Source of the DNA: Candidatus Thorarchaeota archaeon
Lineage (GTDB): Archaea > Asgardarchaeota > Thorarchaeia > Thorarchaeales > Thorarchaeaceae
NCBI GenBank assembly: GCA_021498125.1
Contig: JAIZWL010000008.1
Coordinates: 1-64,000 of the forward strand
Direction of reading: 5' to 3'
DNA: 64,000 bases
Part shown: one piece after another, positions 52,238 to 61,485 of the stretch
How the letters are laid out: the number at the start of each line of letters is the position of its first letter
How positions within the stretch are numbered: the first letter of the stretch is position 1
The notes under the pieces: model-generated
Told to the model about the DNA's origin: nothing
The model's input: only the letters and a program-made list of their open reading frames with translations
Database searches by the model: none
Translations under genes and position numbers: made by a program

Positions 52238-54613
52238 TCAATCATGTTGCTTTGGACGTTGAGTCACAAAGTACACAATGAACAACGCAACCAGTGCTCC
52301 GATTATGCCAAGTGCAATGAGTACCATAGTGAAGTCTGGAGGCGTGGCTGGTGAAGTGGTGGGTGTAGTACCTGAAGTGGTCGAGGTAGTTGTCGTGGTA
52401 GATGTTGTCTGTGCCTGTACAACTGTGTATGTATAGTACTCTGTTCCGTTGAGAGCTGTTGTGATCTTACCATAGGTGTCATTTGCTGAGACATAGAAAT
52501 CAATTACCGCCCCCACGGATTGAACCGGAATGGCCCCTGTATATTGATCATTAGATGCCTCTGTCATTGTGACCTCTGTCCATGTGCCATTATTGACGCG
52601 ATAGTGGAGCAGCACGTTGTCCAAGCTCGGGTCTACCGCCACTACCGTGACGGTCACAGCATCATTCTGAGTAGGTGCTGTTGGAGTGAACTCAACCCCA
52701 CTCAGTCCGGGTGCAGTATCTGTGTAGAGGTAAATGTCATCAAACAGGATCGTGAGATTTCCGCCGGTCTCGGTACTGGCACAGATATAGACCGTTGTGA
52801 TAGAACTATTGATTGTTGTATTGAATATAGTCTTGAAGTCGTGATAGAGGTCGCGTTGGAAGTTCAGCCATACGTCTGTTGTATTGGCCTCGGGGACCAC
52901 GATATATCTGTCAAATGATCCTACGCTTTCAACGGGACTATTGTTTGCAAGGATGTAGCCTATGGACCCACCATAGTCCTGTTCCACACCAATCATGATA
53001 TATTCATCAGTCTGACCCGAGAATGATAATAACTTCCAATTAAGATCAAGATACAGTTCAGTCGAATTATTGAATGCCATGTTCTGGAGCTCTTGATACA
53101 GATCTGTTGTTTCTCCATTCGTGATGGTCAGATTGGCGGCCTTGCTTCCCGTTTTGGCATCTCCCGTGACGGTAAATTCCGGATAGTCCCCCTGATGACA
53201 ATCGCCCCATGCAAGAACCTCTGATCCGATGTCCCGTTGGTCCTCATAGCTCATGTCGTTCAGGTTTGCTGCGACAAATGCCATCTCATCAAAAAGAACA
53301 CTGATACGACTTTGAGCCTCATAGGCATACACGAGGAGAGTGACTTTCTGCACGATGAGATCGGTTGTCGTGTTGACTGCGCGCACATCTTCAAAGACGC
53401 TTCTGTTGAAATAGTGCCATGCTCCGGTCTCATTGAATCCTGTCGCATTGATGAGGAGGTCTCCTTGCCCACCAATTGTTGGCAACGACTCGCCATAGGA
53501 CAGCATATAGTAGACATCAAATTCGGCATCTGTACCGTTTGAACATTCAACATGAACATAGGAATAGACATCATTGCTCGAATGTTGCAGATCATTCAGT
53601 TGCCAGTAGAAGGTAAACCGATCGGGATTGAGAATGCTCAGTCGTCTTCTGACATAAGTGTCCATGGTTGCCCGACTACGAAAACCTGATGACATTGCCG
53701 TGAGGTTTGCGCTCCACGATCCCTCGTGAGCCATAGAGCTTTGAACTATATCAGCAGGATCTTCGGTTATCCAATACCATGAAATACCTGTGCCAGTGGT
53801 CTCAAAGTTACCGAAATTAGTGTCCCCTCCAATTTTGACTTCTGTCCCATTGAGAAAATGCACATCGTCGATGTATGCTTGAAGGTAGTCATTTGTGACG
53901 CTGTTCAAGTAAAAATTGAATTGATCGAATTGAGTTGGGATCTGACCAAAGGCATCGATGAAATCACGTGTCAGGTTTCGGTCAAGTGTCTTCCACGAGC
54001 CCAGAGTGGAATTAATTATGAAGTAGGCATAATACGAAGAATTTGTCCTGTCTGGTACACCTGATAGATAGTAGTTGAGATATCTGGCTCCTATTGATTC
54101 CATTGTCACGGTGAGATAGAATGCATCTGCATTAGTGCCAAGATTGGGATTTTGATCAATGTAGTAATCGACCTTTAGGGTCGTGTTTGCGGGATTGGCC
54201 CAATAGGTCCACTGTTGTTTTGAGATTCGTAGTTGCGCAGGGTGGTCAGAATCGATGGCCTTCGCCCGCATTCCTAAGGAACGTGATCCCTCGTTGACAG
54301 GTTCAGGAGTCGTGGCATACCATGCCTTTGTTTCGCGGGTTCTATAGGTCGAGAAGTCTGTCGGTCTATGGGTGGTCGCCCATGATTCCATATTGCCATT
54401 TGCGATATGATTGCTCCGCCATACCTCTCTACTGAGGTTGGTCTCGGCGGGAATAAAATTCAGAGGCGGTGAGGCCTGTTCTCTGTTCGATGATGATGGT
54501 GATGATGATGCTTGGCGATCATGTCCAAATGTTGCCAACGGTATTGAACTAATCATGATGATAATGACAAGTAGCGAAAAAAAACCAAGATCTCTCTTAT
54601 GCATAAAAATCAA
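52238..54613 (-). CDS. Large surface protein with Thr-rich stalk (paralogue 2)
   Basis: 791 residues with the same architecture as the neighbouring paralogue: signal peptide, repeated beta modules (SNHIANGNMESW, FDEMAFVAANLNDMSYEDQ), Ig/FN3-like domain (PTQNDAVTVTVVAVDPSLDN), Thr-rich stalk (TTSTTTTTSTT), membrane helix and short basic tail. Shared segments such as LNDMSYEDQ and RDLYHDF show tandem duplication. It starts at ATG 54613; the sequence upstream contains the ATACGTGTACTAG array. Confidence 0.82.
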   Translation of the reverse strand: MIFMHKRDLGFFSLLVIIIMISSIPLATFGHDRQASSSPSSSNREQASPPLNFIPAETNLSREVWRSNHIANGNMESWATTHRPTDFSTYRTRETKAWYATTPEPVNEGSRSLGMRAKAIDSDHPAQLRISKQQWTYWANPANTTLKVDYYIDQNPNLGTNADAFYLTVTMESIGARYLNYYLSGVPDRTNSSYYAYFIINSTLGSWKTLDRNLTRDFIDAFGQIPTQFDQFNFYLNSVTNDYLQAYIDDVHFLNGTEVKIGGDTNFGNFETTGTGISWYWITEDPADIVQSSMAHEGSWSANLTAMSSGFRSRATMDTYVRRRLSILNPDRFTFYWQLNDLQHSSNDVYSYVHVECSNGTDAEFDVYYMLSYGESLPTIGGQGDLLINATGFNETGAWHYFNRSVFEDVRAVNTTTDLIVQKVTLLVYAYEAQSRISVLFDEMAFVAANLNDMSYEDQRDIGSEVLAWGDCHQGDYPEFTVTGDAKTGSKAANLTITNGETTDLYQELQNMAFNNSTELYLDLNWKLLSFSGQTDEYIMIGVEQDYGGSIGYILANNSPVESVGSFDRYIVVPEANTTDVWLNFQRDLYHDFKTIFNTTINSSITTVYICASTETGGNLTILFDDIYLYTDTAPGLSGVEFTPTAPTQNDAVTVTVVAVDPSLDNVLLHYRVNNGTWTEVTMTEASNDQYTGAIPVQSVGAVIDFYVSANDTYGKITTALNGTEYYTYTVVQAQTTSTTTTTSTTSGTTPTTSPATPPDFTMVLIALGIIGALVALFIVYFVTQRPKQHD

Positions 54614-54762
54614 CTCATTATTGAATCATTATTGATTAGTCTATAATCACTTCATTCTCTTTTAGTTCTATCTCTCAATTTCTATATTTTTGAATAAAAT
54701 CACTTGCCCGTGTCGGTCTTGTATTCGCATAGTGTATCATGGGCCTCGAAACTGTCATCCGA

Positions 54763-54920
54763 AGATCATACGTGTACTAGTCAAGATCATACGTGTACTA
54801 GCATGGTCCTAGTACACGTGTAAAAAATGACCCCTGATATAATGTGTCTACAGGCCATTTCAAGGCAGTTTTTGGAGCGATTTTGCTATGATACGTGTAC
54901 TAGCAGTGTTCGAGTACACC
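54763..54920 (+). repeat. Array of ATACGTGTACTAG motifs (first cluster)
   Basis: Two direct copies of the 18-mer AGATCATACGTGTACTAG start at 54763 and 54784 (period 21 bp). Seven bases after the second comes an inverted copy (CTAGTACACGTGT, 54809-54821). A further copy at 54891-54903 is again followed, after seven bases, by a degenerate inverted half (CGAGTACACC, 54911-54920). The array lies between the start of surface paralogue 2 and the winged-helix gene at 54985. It could be a DNA-binding array or a hairpin-forming element. A near-identical array lies at 59731-59785. Confidence 0.85.
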
Positions 54921-54984
54921 AGCGATTTGGGTAATACCTAAGTTAATATGTGTTCGAGCCAGTTCCTATATTCGGGTATCAAAT

Positions 54985-55332
54985 ATGCCGAAGATTGATC
55001 TTGTACGCCGACCTTCCCTCATCACTCCTCGTCATTTGCTGCGGTATGTCTTCTTCACCGAGATGCAGGTCGAGCAGGCCTCAAAGATTCTCAATGAAAT
55101 CGTGCGGAATGGTGGAGTAGTACCCGACTCGGAATGGGAACGTTTTGTTCTCTCTAGCAGAGGTCTCTATGTGAAAGTGATGCGCAAGCTCCGCGATGTG
55201 GGAATAGTGGAGAAACGCATGGGGCAATACCGATTGACCAAGGACCTCTCCCATTCGCTCTCTAAGATCGCTCAATACTGGAACGAGATTGTTGATTCGT
55301 TTCAGGCTGGGGATCGAGCTATTGCCTTCTGA
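54985..55332 (+). CDS. Winged-helix DNA-binding protein
   Basis: 115 residues. MPKIDLVRRPSLITPRHLLRYVFF leads into helices (QVEQASKILNEIVRNG), a recognition-helix region (SSRGLYVKVMRKLRDVGIVEK) and a wing (RMGQYRLTKDLS), the pattern of small archaeal winged-helix regulators. It starts at ATG 54985. It is directly downstream of the ATACGTGTACTAG array and so is the best candidate for the protein that binds that motif; this is inference from position only. Confidence 0.75.
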   Translation: MPKIDLVRRPSLITPRHLLRYVFFTEMQVEQASKILNEIVRNGGVVPDSEWERFVLSSRGLYVKVMRKLRDVGIVEKRMGQYRLTKDLSHSLSKIAQYWNEIVDSFQAGDRAIAF

Positions 55333-55518
55333 TTAGCTGACACACCTGTTGCCAGTCCGCCATCGGATTACATTTGGAGCCGTTTTCCAGAAACACTTTT
55401 CTAAGCCGAAGCCTTATGAATGGCTTTGTATAGCATTAGAACTGGCTGAAGAGAGGACAGACAAGTTTTATACTCAGCTTCGACATTCATAACATAGCTA
55501 AAGTCTTGAGGGTGCGAG

Positions 55519-57099
55519 ATGCCTGACGATAAATTGACTGAAGAGGATAAGGCCACTATTTTAGATGCTTTTCGCGATGCTTCATTGAGCGATGAAGATA
55601 TCCAGCGGCTGGCTACTGGTGATGATAGTTCAAGTGGTGCGCTTGCCACGATGGATAGTAGGGAGGATCTGATTACTGCTGCTGCTTCGGCTCTCGAGTT
55701 CGTTGAAGGTCTCGACATGGGCGATTCAAAGGCAGAGGAGGCCTCAAGTGACGATGCTATGGCTGGTTTTGATGGACTACTCAGGCGACTTGAGGCATTG
55801 CGTTCTGAGATCGCTTCTCTACAACGAGGTGTAGTTGGAGTATTTGCTGCCCAACTGCTCACATTTCGAGGTAAGGTCGTTGAACTGAAGTCTAAGATCT
55901 CTGAAGAGATGGTTGACAAACTCAAGATGCAGTTCTTCAAGAGCTTCATTGAGACCACCTTTGTAGATATTGTCGATAACGAGTTCGCGTCTCTTGAGAA
56001 GGAGCTCGTTGACAAGATTGTGGCGCAGACTCAGGAGAAATTCAAGGAATTTGCTGAGCGCGTCAGGCAGTCCGAGATTGATCTTCGTACTGCAATTGTT
56101 GAGCAACAAGATATCGTTCGTTCGTTCATGCAGTCGCTTGAAGAAGAGGCCGCTGCTGTACAGGAACAGCTCAAAGAGAAAGATCTTCGGATTAAGAGAT
56201 TGGAAACTGAGGTCAAGCAGCTCCAGCAGCAACTGGACGCGGGTGCTGCTGCGGGCGTGGACATGGATGAGATGCGTCGTAAGATCTCCAATCTCGAGGA
56301 TCAGGTGTCCCGGCTTCAAGATGAATTGGCACGGAAAGAGGCAATCATCAAGGCGCGCACCGAAGAGGCTCAGGCAGCCCGTGCTGAGACCGAAGAGATT
56401 CGCATGCAACTGATCGAGGCGAACTCGCAGATTGAGGCATACAAGACTGAGAAGGCCTCGCTTGTTGCAGCCCCTGCGCATTCTGATGCAGAATTTGAGG
56501 CAATGGCCGAGAAGCTTACCTTACTGGAGCAATCAATGGCTGAGAAACGGCACGAGATCGAAGAGTATACTGCAAAGATTCGTGATCTTGAAGAGCGTCT
56601 GGAAGATGAGCAGAAGGAGAAGGTCGTAGCGGAGGAACTTGCAGCAAAGCGTCTGAGCGAACTGGAATCTATTCAAGATAAGATCACTCACATCAAAGAC
56701 CTCGAGGAAAAGATCTACAATCTCGAGCAGGACATCAAGACCCTTGAAGAAGAAAAGAATATCATTGCCATGCAACGTGAGGCTTATGAGAAGGCCACCC
56801 GCCTCATGGAGAAGGAGCGCGACATGGCCTTAGAGGCACGTGATCTTGCAAATGAACGCGCTCAACGTTACATTAAGGTACTAGGCATGGAGAACAATAC
56901 GAAAGTCTTGCTTCTCGTTGACGAAGTTGGTTCCATGACCTTTTCGGATCTCGGAAAAGCCTTAGGTATCCCCGCAGGCCTTGCAGCCAAACATGCTCGT
57001 GAACTCGAAAAACTGGGTGTGTTGAAGGTTGAGGATGACCGGGCTATTTCTACGTTGAAGCAGCTCGATATTAAAGAAGGAGAGGTCAAAGTAGACTAA
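55519..57099 (+). CDS. Long coiled-coil protein with C-terminal winged helix
   Basis: 526 residues: an acidic N-terminal region (DDKLTEEDKATILDAFRDASLSDEDIQ), a first coiled coil (about 80-125), a second, long coiled coil (about 155-455) and a C-terminal winged-helix domain (KVLLLVDEVGSMTFSDLGKALGIPAGLAAKHARELEKLGVLK). This combination could link DNA to a filament or membrane-associated structure, or act as an SMC-like or spacer-type architectural regulator. No ATPase motif is seen. It starts at ATG 55519 after a GAGGGTG site and is monocistronic. No precise family is recognised. Confidence 0.72.
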   Translation: MPDDKLTEEDKATILDAFRDASLSDEDIQRLATGDDSSSGALATMDSREDLITAAASALEFVEGLDMGDSKAEEASSDDAMAGFDGLLRRLEALRSEIASLQRGVVGVFAAQLLTFRGKVVELKSKISEEMVDKLKMQFFKSFIETTFVDIVDNEFASLEKELVDKIVAQTQEKFKEFAERVRQSEIDLRTAIVEQQDIVRSFMQSLEEEAAAVQEQLKEKDLRIKRLETEVKQLQQQLDAGAAAGVDMDEMRRKISNLEDQVSRLQDELARKEAIIKARTEEAQAARAETEEIRMQLIEANSQIEAYKTEKASLVAAPAHSDAEFEAMAEKLTLLEQSMAEKRHEIEEYTAKIRDLEERLEDEQKEKVVAEELAAKRLSELESIQDKITHIKDLEEKIYNLEQDIKTLEEEKNIIAMQREAYEKATRLMEKERDMALEARDLANERAQRYIKVLGMENNTKVLLLVDEVGSMTFSDLGKALGIPAGLAAKHARELEKLGVLKVEDDRAISTLKQLDIKEGEVKVD

Positions 57100-57166
57100 G
57101 ACTCGTTCAAGCCTCTGCCTCTCCTGTTTCAGTGGTCATATGGTTCTTCTACTATGATGGTGCAAA

Positions 57167-58783
57167 TTAGGTGTGGCTACCAGTTGCTCGGTTCTTTATG
57201 GCCCAGACTGCAACAATAACGGCTACGGTCGTGATCACGCCTGCTGATATGAGTATCATTGTTGTAGAATCAATAGTATATGGGATTGCATCAGGGTGTG
57301 GGGTAGTACCAGTTCCCGTTGTGCTGGTAGTCGTTGTAGTGACGGTTGTTGTAGTGATTGCTGTAAAGACAAAACGAGCATGACTCCACGTTCCCTTTGA
57401 GTTCTGTGCATATACATCAAGAGTGTGCTCGCCTTCAATATTTGGAATTTCTGTTAATACCGTTGAATTGGCCCCCTGATCCCACGAATATTGCACGGTT
57501 GTTGGTACTTCGCTGAAGAGAATCTCAGGGATAGTTCCCGCCCTCATGTGGGAGGTATTCGCATACCCTCGAATCTCAATCTCGATTGGTCCGTAGTATG
57601 GCAGTTGGTACTTCTCCACCTCTGTTCCATCAGGTTTGACCGAGGTCATATTGATGGCGTTGGATTGAACATTCACGCGGAAATAATGGTAATAATTCCC
57701 GCCCCACGGATTACTGTATAGAGGTGCTCCCGCTCCACCAGTGATAACGTGAACAACACCATTGACGGTGAGTCTGTTGAAAAGATGATCATGTCCTACT
57801 GCAAAAAGCGTGACGTTCTTGTCCTCGAAGAGTTGTTGCAGTGCAGCCTTGTTTGTCTGGTTCACATCCATTGCGCTGCCAATGTGTTTTAGGGGATAGA
57901 GTGGTCTGTGGGCAAAGACAAACTTCGTTCGGCTCCCAGCAGCAGTCAGATCATTGACCAACCAGTTCCATTGTTCGCCGCGGATCTGTCCTTCATACCC
58001 CTTTTCTTCACTATTGAGTATGGTGAAATGCACACCCGCAAAGTTGAACGATAAATACAGATTGGGTTCATTAAACTGTTCAAACGCATCAAGGAAATAT
58101 TGTGGTCGTGGCGTTCCCTGTGAATCCTGATAGTCATGGTTTCCTATGACCGCATAGATGGGCACATAATGTCCAAGCCTATCTGAAATATTGGTGAATT
58201 TCGACCAAGTGTTCCAGTTGGTGGAATCACTTGTTGATAGTGAATAGATATAATCCCCAGTCATGACCACGATATCGGGATCTTCCGCAATCACCTGGTC
58301 AATGATCTCACCAAGCACTGCTGGTTGCTCTGGTGCTGTATCGCTGCCCGGCCTGTTGTCCCCCAGAATGATCAGCTTGAATGGTTGACCATCAGCAGGT
58401 GCGGTCTTGAAGTGATAGATTGCGCTGGTCGTGCTGTTGGAACTCACACGATAGTAGTAGGTAGTATTAGTCTTGAGATGATCTATATCCGCCTTATGGG
58501 TGACCGATAGGGTCGAGTTGACACTGCTCATGTTTAGATTGCTGTCTGTATATCCAAATTCCACTACTGTGTCTGACATTCCGTTAGTCTTCCACATGAT
58601 CCTCACAGATTGATTTGTGACCAGATGGACTGTCGGTCCGCGAATGATCGTCACTGTGTCTGCAAGCTTGTGCTCGGTACTTGATGAAACTGTTGGCATA
58701 ATGGGACTCTTCGAGTGAGTGAGACCCATGCTTGTGATCATGATGACTGCTACAAATATCGGCAACAGGCGTTTGATTGTCAT
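57167..58783 (-). CDS. Exported purple-acid-phosphatase-like metallophosphoesterase
   Basis: 538 residues: signal peptide, an N-terminal FN3/purple acid phosphatase domain (VRIMWKTNGMSDTVVEFGYT), then the calcineurin-like catalytic domain with LGDNRPG, VMTGDYIYS, VIGNHDY, VFAHRPLY and AVGHDHLF in order (two-metal phosphoesterase), a C-terminal Ig-like part, a Thr-rich stalk (TTTTVTTTTTSTT), a membrane helix and a short tail. It would act outside the cell, held to the membrane, releasing phosphate from organic esters or nucleotides. It starts at ATG 58783. Confidence 0.9.
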   Translation of the reverse strand: MTIKRLLPIFVAVIMITSMGLTHSKSPIMPTVSSSTEHKLADTVTIIRGPTVHLVTNQSVRIMWKTNGMSDTVVEFGYTDSNLNMSSVNSTLSVTHKADIDHLKTNTTYYYRVSSNSTTSAIYHFKTAPADGQPFKLIILGDNRPGSDTAPEQPAVLGEIIDQVIAEDPDIVVMTGDYIYSLSTSDSTNWNTWSKFTNISDRLGHYVPIYAVIGNHDYQDSQGTPRPQYFLDAFEQFNEPNLYLSFNFAGVHFTILNSEEKGYEGQIRGEQWNWLVNDLTAAGSRTKFVFAHRPLYPLKHIGSAMDVNQTNKAALQQLFEDKNVTLFAVGHDHLFNRLTVNGVVHVITGGAGAPLYSNPWGGNYYHYFRVNVQSNAINMTSVKPDGTEVEKYQLPYYGPIEIEIRGYANTSHMRAGTIPEILFSEVPTTVQYSWDQGANSTVLTEIPNIEGEHTLDVYAQNSKGTWSHARFVFTAITTTTVTTTTTSTTGTGTTPHPDAIPYTIDSTTMILISAGVITTVAVIVAVWAIKNRATGSHT

Positions 58784-58886
58784 TTGAATCAGATAATAGT
58801 ATCAGTTGGAGAACAAAAGATTATTGGCCTGTTCTTGTCACTTGAGTTGCATAGGTTCGCTATTCTCCTGATAGGTTGTGTTACGA

Positions 58887-59690
58887 ATGTGTGACTTGCT
58901 CGGCCTCTCCTTTAATCGATCTGTGAATGCACGAATATCGCTGGATGTCTTTCAACAAGCAGGACGCGAAAATCCTGACGGATGGGGCATTGCGGTCTAT
59001 CCACACGGCCACCTCCAAATATACAAAGAACCACGACCTGCTGACTCAAGCAAGCTCTATGATTTTGTCGAATCGCATCTGGAGTCTTCAATATTCATCT
59101 CTCATGTCCGAAGGACAACACGAGGCCGTGTGAGCTATCTCAACACGCATCCATTCTATCGTCAGGTCAAATGGAACAATCAATTTGTCGAGTTCTCACT
59201 TGCTCATAATGGCACTCTTGTTGATCTGAATGGCCTTGAGACAGGGAACTATGTTCCACTCGGTGATACTGACTCGGAGTATCTATTGTGTCATCTGCTC
59301 AATTACTTTGATTCGCTTGGCATTGAGGAATGGAACGATCACGTCTTCAAAGAACTAGAGATGCACCTTCGGGAGATCAATCATGGATCAAATACTTTGA
59401 ACTGCATCTTTTCTGATGGAACGTATCTGTACTGTTATTCGGATATTGGGGCTCATAATGGTGGGCTTCATTTTGTCAAGAGGCAATTTCCCTTCGGAAC
59501 AGTGCACCTAAAACGTGAAGAGCGTGAGCTTGGCTCTGTGCATGTTTCTGTAGATCTTGATGAGCAAAAGGCTCGTGATAGTGTTGGTCACATAGTCAGT
59601 ACTGAACGGCTCACATACGAGAATTGGAAACCTATCGGTGATGGTCACTTGCTTGTCTTGAAGGATGGTCAGCCCGTCTATCATTCGTAG
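58887..59690 (+). CDS. Class-II glutamine amidotransferase (YafJ/GATase_4-like)
   Basis: 267 residues beginning MCDLLGLS, so Cys2 would be the N-terminal nucleophile after Met removal; this fixes the start at ATG 58887. Other family motifs are NPDGWGIAVY, SHVRRTTRG, LAHNGTLVD and DTDSEYLLCHLL. Stand-alone members such as YafJ and Dug3 hydrolyse gamma-glutamyl amides or peptides; the substrate here is unknown. It is monocistronic; the second repeat array follows 40 bp downstream. Confidence 0.88.
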   Translation: MCDLLGLSFNRSVNARISLDVFQQAGRENPDGWGIAVYPHGHLQIYKEPRPADSSKLYDFVESHLESSIFISHVRRTTRGRVSYLNTHPFYRQVKWNNQFVEFSLAHNGTLVDLNGLETGNYVPLGDTDSEYLLCHLLNYFDSLGIEEWNDHVFKELEMHLREINHGSNTLNCIFSDGTYLYCYSDIGAHNGGLHFVKRQFPFGTVHLKREERELGSVHVSVDLDEQKARDSVGHIVSTERLTYENWKPIGDGHLLVLKDGQPVYHS

Positions 59691-59730
59691 AACAATTTTA
59701 TTTATATCACGCTTGGACTGTTGTAAATTT

Positions 59731-59785
59731 ATACGTGTACTAGCCAATTGCATACGTGTACTAGTACTCATCTAGTACACGTATG
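59731..59785 (+). repeat. Array of ATACGTGTACTAG motifs (second cluster)
   Basis: ATACGTGTACTAG occurs at 59731-59743 and 59752-59764 (8-base spacer, period 21), then after seven bases inverted at 59772-59784. The last two copies form a perfect 14-bp stem with a 7-base loop (59751-59785). Spacers and order are the same as in the 54.76 kb cluster. It lies between the 3' ends of two convergent genes, so a plain promoter operator is unlikely here; transcription termination or a structural site is possible. Confidence 0.85.
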
Positions 59786-59820
59786 ATTATAGATTATCGT
59801 CTAGATAAATGGTTATGCCA

Positions 59821-60927
59821 TTATTTCAAGATTTCAACAATTCTGTCAAGACCTGTAGTCAGCTTACTTGTATCGTGGCCGTATCCCAGTCTGAGATGCT
59901 GGCTCATCAGAAAATGATCACCTGGTGCTATTAGTACGCTTTTCTCTTTGATCAATCTATTTGCAAGTTCAACCGAATCTATATCTCTGTCATATCTCAT
60001 GAGACAGATCGCCGAGGCCTCGGGTGGAATGCATTCGAAGATGTCGTTATTCTGTTTCAGCCAGTCCTCTACAACTCTCCAATTAGTTCTCAAGATGTGG
60101 CGTGTTCGATCAAGAATGCTCTCGCGCATCTCCTGTTCAAGGACGATTGTTGCCAGATGGTCGCTCAGTGCTGAAGGCGCGATGCTCGTGTAATCTGTAT
60201 ACGCCCAGAGCTCCTCGATCTTCGCAGCGTCTTTTGTTGCGACCCATCCTATTCTCAGACCGGGAACCGCGTATGACTTTGATAGAGTCCCTGTGACCAA
60301 TGTCTTTTCATAGTGGTCCCACATAGTTGGAGAGAGTTTATCACCAAGTTCAGCCTCACGATAGGCCTCGTCAGATATGATCCATACGTCGAGATCCTCT
60401 GCAATATCTGCGATCGCTCGAAGCTCCTCTGCAGTTAGCACAGCTCCTGTAGGATTGTTCGGTGTGCAGATTGCGATTGCTGCTGTGTTCTTAGAGATCT
60501 TGTCTTTGAGCTCTTCGATATCCACCGCCCAGCGTGTACCATCATTCTTGAGCCAAAACGCCTCTCGCTTGAGACCCAGCATTTTTGCGAGCCCCCAGAT
60601 CTGCATGTAGTTTGGCAGGAGCATAAGGATCTCATCACGGGACTCCTCGCGAGCAATATTCCACATGGTCGCCATGTTGGCCTCGGATCCACCATTTGTG
60701 ACGATGATGTTGTCTTCTCCGGCTCCGGGATAGAGATCCGCGATCCTCTGTCTGAGAAGTCTGCTTCCGTTCGTCTGCGTGTATCCGAGCTTCACATCAT
60801 GAAGATCTTCAACATCGACCAGCTCACTAAGCAGAAGTGGTTCTATGCCACTCTCGCTTAAGTTGATCTCAACGATATGTTCCCATAAGGACTGAATTCG
60901 TTCGAGTTCGAAGACATCTATTCTCAT
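59821..60927 (-). CDS. PLP-dependent aminotransferase, class I/II
   Basis: 368 residues of fold-type I: VTNGGSEANMATMWNI (cofactor-phosphate region), TPNNPTGAVLTAEEL, ISDEAYREAEL (Asp and Tyr of the PLP site), Schiff-base lysine in TLSKSYAVPGLRIGW and the carboxylate-binding Arg in LRLGYG. The overall form resembles small aspartate/aromatic-type or capreomycidine-synthase-like members; the substrate is not defined. It starts at ATG 60927. A cupin gene lies 143 bp upstream on the same strand. Confidence 0.9.
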   Translation of the reverse strand: MRIDVFELERIQSLWEHIVEINLSESGIEPLLLSELVDVEDLHDVKLGYTQTNGSRLLRQRIADLYPGAGEDNIIVTNGGSEANMATMWNIAREESRDEILMLLPNYMQIWGLAKMLGLKREAFWLKNDGTRWAVDIEELKDKISKNTAAIAICTPNNPTGAVLTAEELRAIADIAEDLDVWIISDEAYREAELGDKLSPTMWDHYEKTLVTGTLSKSYAVPGLRIGWVATKDAAKIEELWAYTDYTSIAPSALSDHLATIVLEQEMRESILDRTRHILRTNWRVVEDWLKQNNDIFECIPPEASAICLMRYDRDIDSVELANRLIKEKSVLIAPGDHFLMSQHLRLGYGHDTSKLTTGLDRIVEILK

Positions 60928-61070
60928 CGTTCAAGGCCTTCTTCGACTAGACATGGTCTTCTTCATTCATCTCTATGATAAATCACTTTGCGATGCCACA
61001 TCGAATGTATCGGTCATATTGCTTTGTGAACCGCTCCACACTCAATGCCCTGAATTCACAAGAGTGCGTT

Positions 61071-61394
61071 CTAAGCTCTATACTTGACTTCAAAGATTCT
61101 CGAAGGCTCGTCTTCTGTGATCACATAATGCTCCTCGTCAGATTCAAGAATGACAAAATCCCCGGGACGCAGCTGAATGGTCTCATGGAGGTTAGTGATC
61201 TTTGGCCGCCCTGTGATGACATAGATGATCTGCGCCTCGGGATGAACATGAGTTCGTGCGGGGACTTCACTATTGGGAGCGACCTCTCTGATTCCTGCGA
61301 CGAGCGGCTCTCTCACTGCATCCCAGATATGAACGTAGCCCCGTTCACCTTGCACTGTGACTCTCTCGATCTCTGATTCGTGAACGTGCTTCAT
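61071..61394 (-). CDS. Single-domain cupin
   Basis: 107 residues with both cupin motifs: ARTHVHPEAQIIYVITGRPKI (HxH and Glu) and LRPGDFVILESDEEHYVI (PGD and His), giving a metal-binding beta barrel. It may be a small dioxygenase, an isomerase or a sensor. It starts at ATG 61394, divergent from the ATP-grasp gene with a 91 bp promoter region between. It could be co-transcribed with the downstream aminotransferase. Confidence 0.85.
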   Translation of the reverse strand: MKHVHESEIERVTVQGERGYVHIWDAVREPLVAGIREVAPNSEVPARTHVHPEAQIIYVITGRPKITNLHETIQLRPGDFVILESDEEHYVITEDEPSRIFEVKYRA

Positions 61395-61485
61395 TATTAT
61401 CGTGACAGTAGTACTTGTCAGTCTTAAAACTATGAGTGGTCAGCAACTCTTATCTTCGCTATACGTCACTAGACCCTGAGTTGAC

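Noticed and set aside
54763-54920. CRISPR array
   Set aside because: Repeats are only 13-18 bases, spacers are 7-8 bases, one copy is inverted, and no cas gene is nearby.
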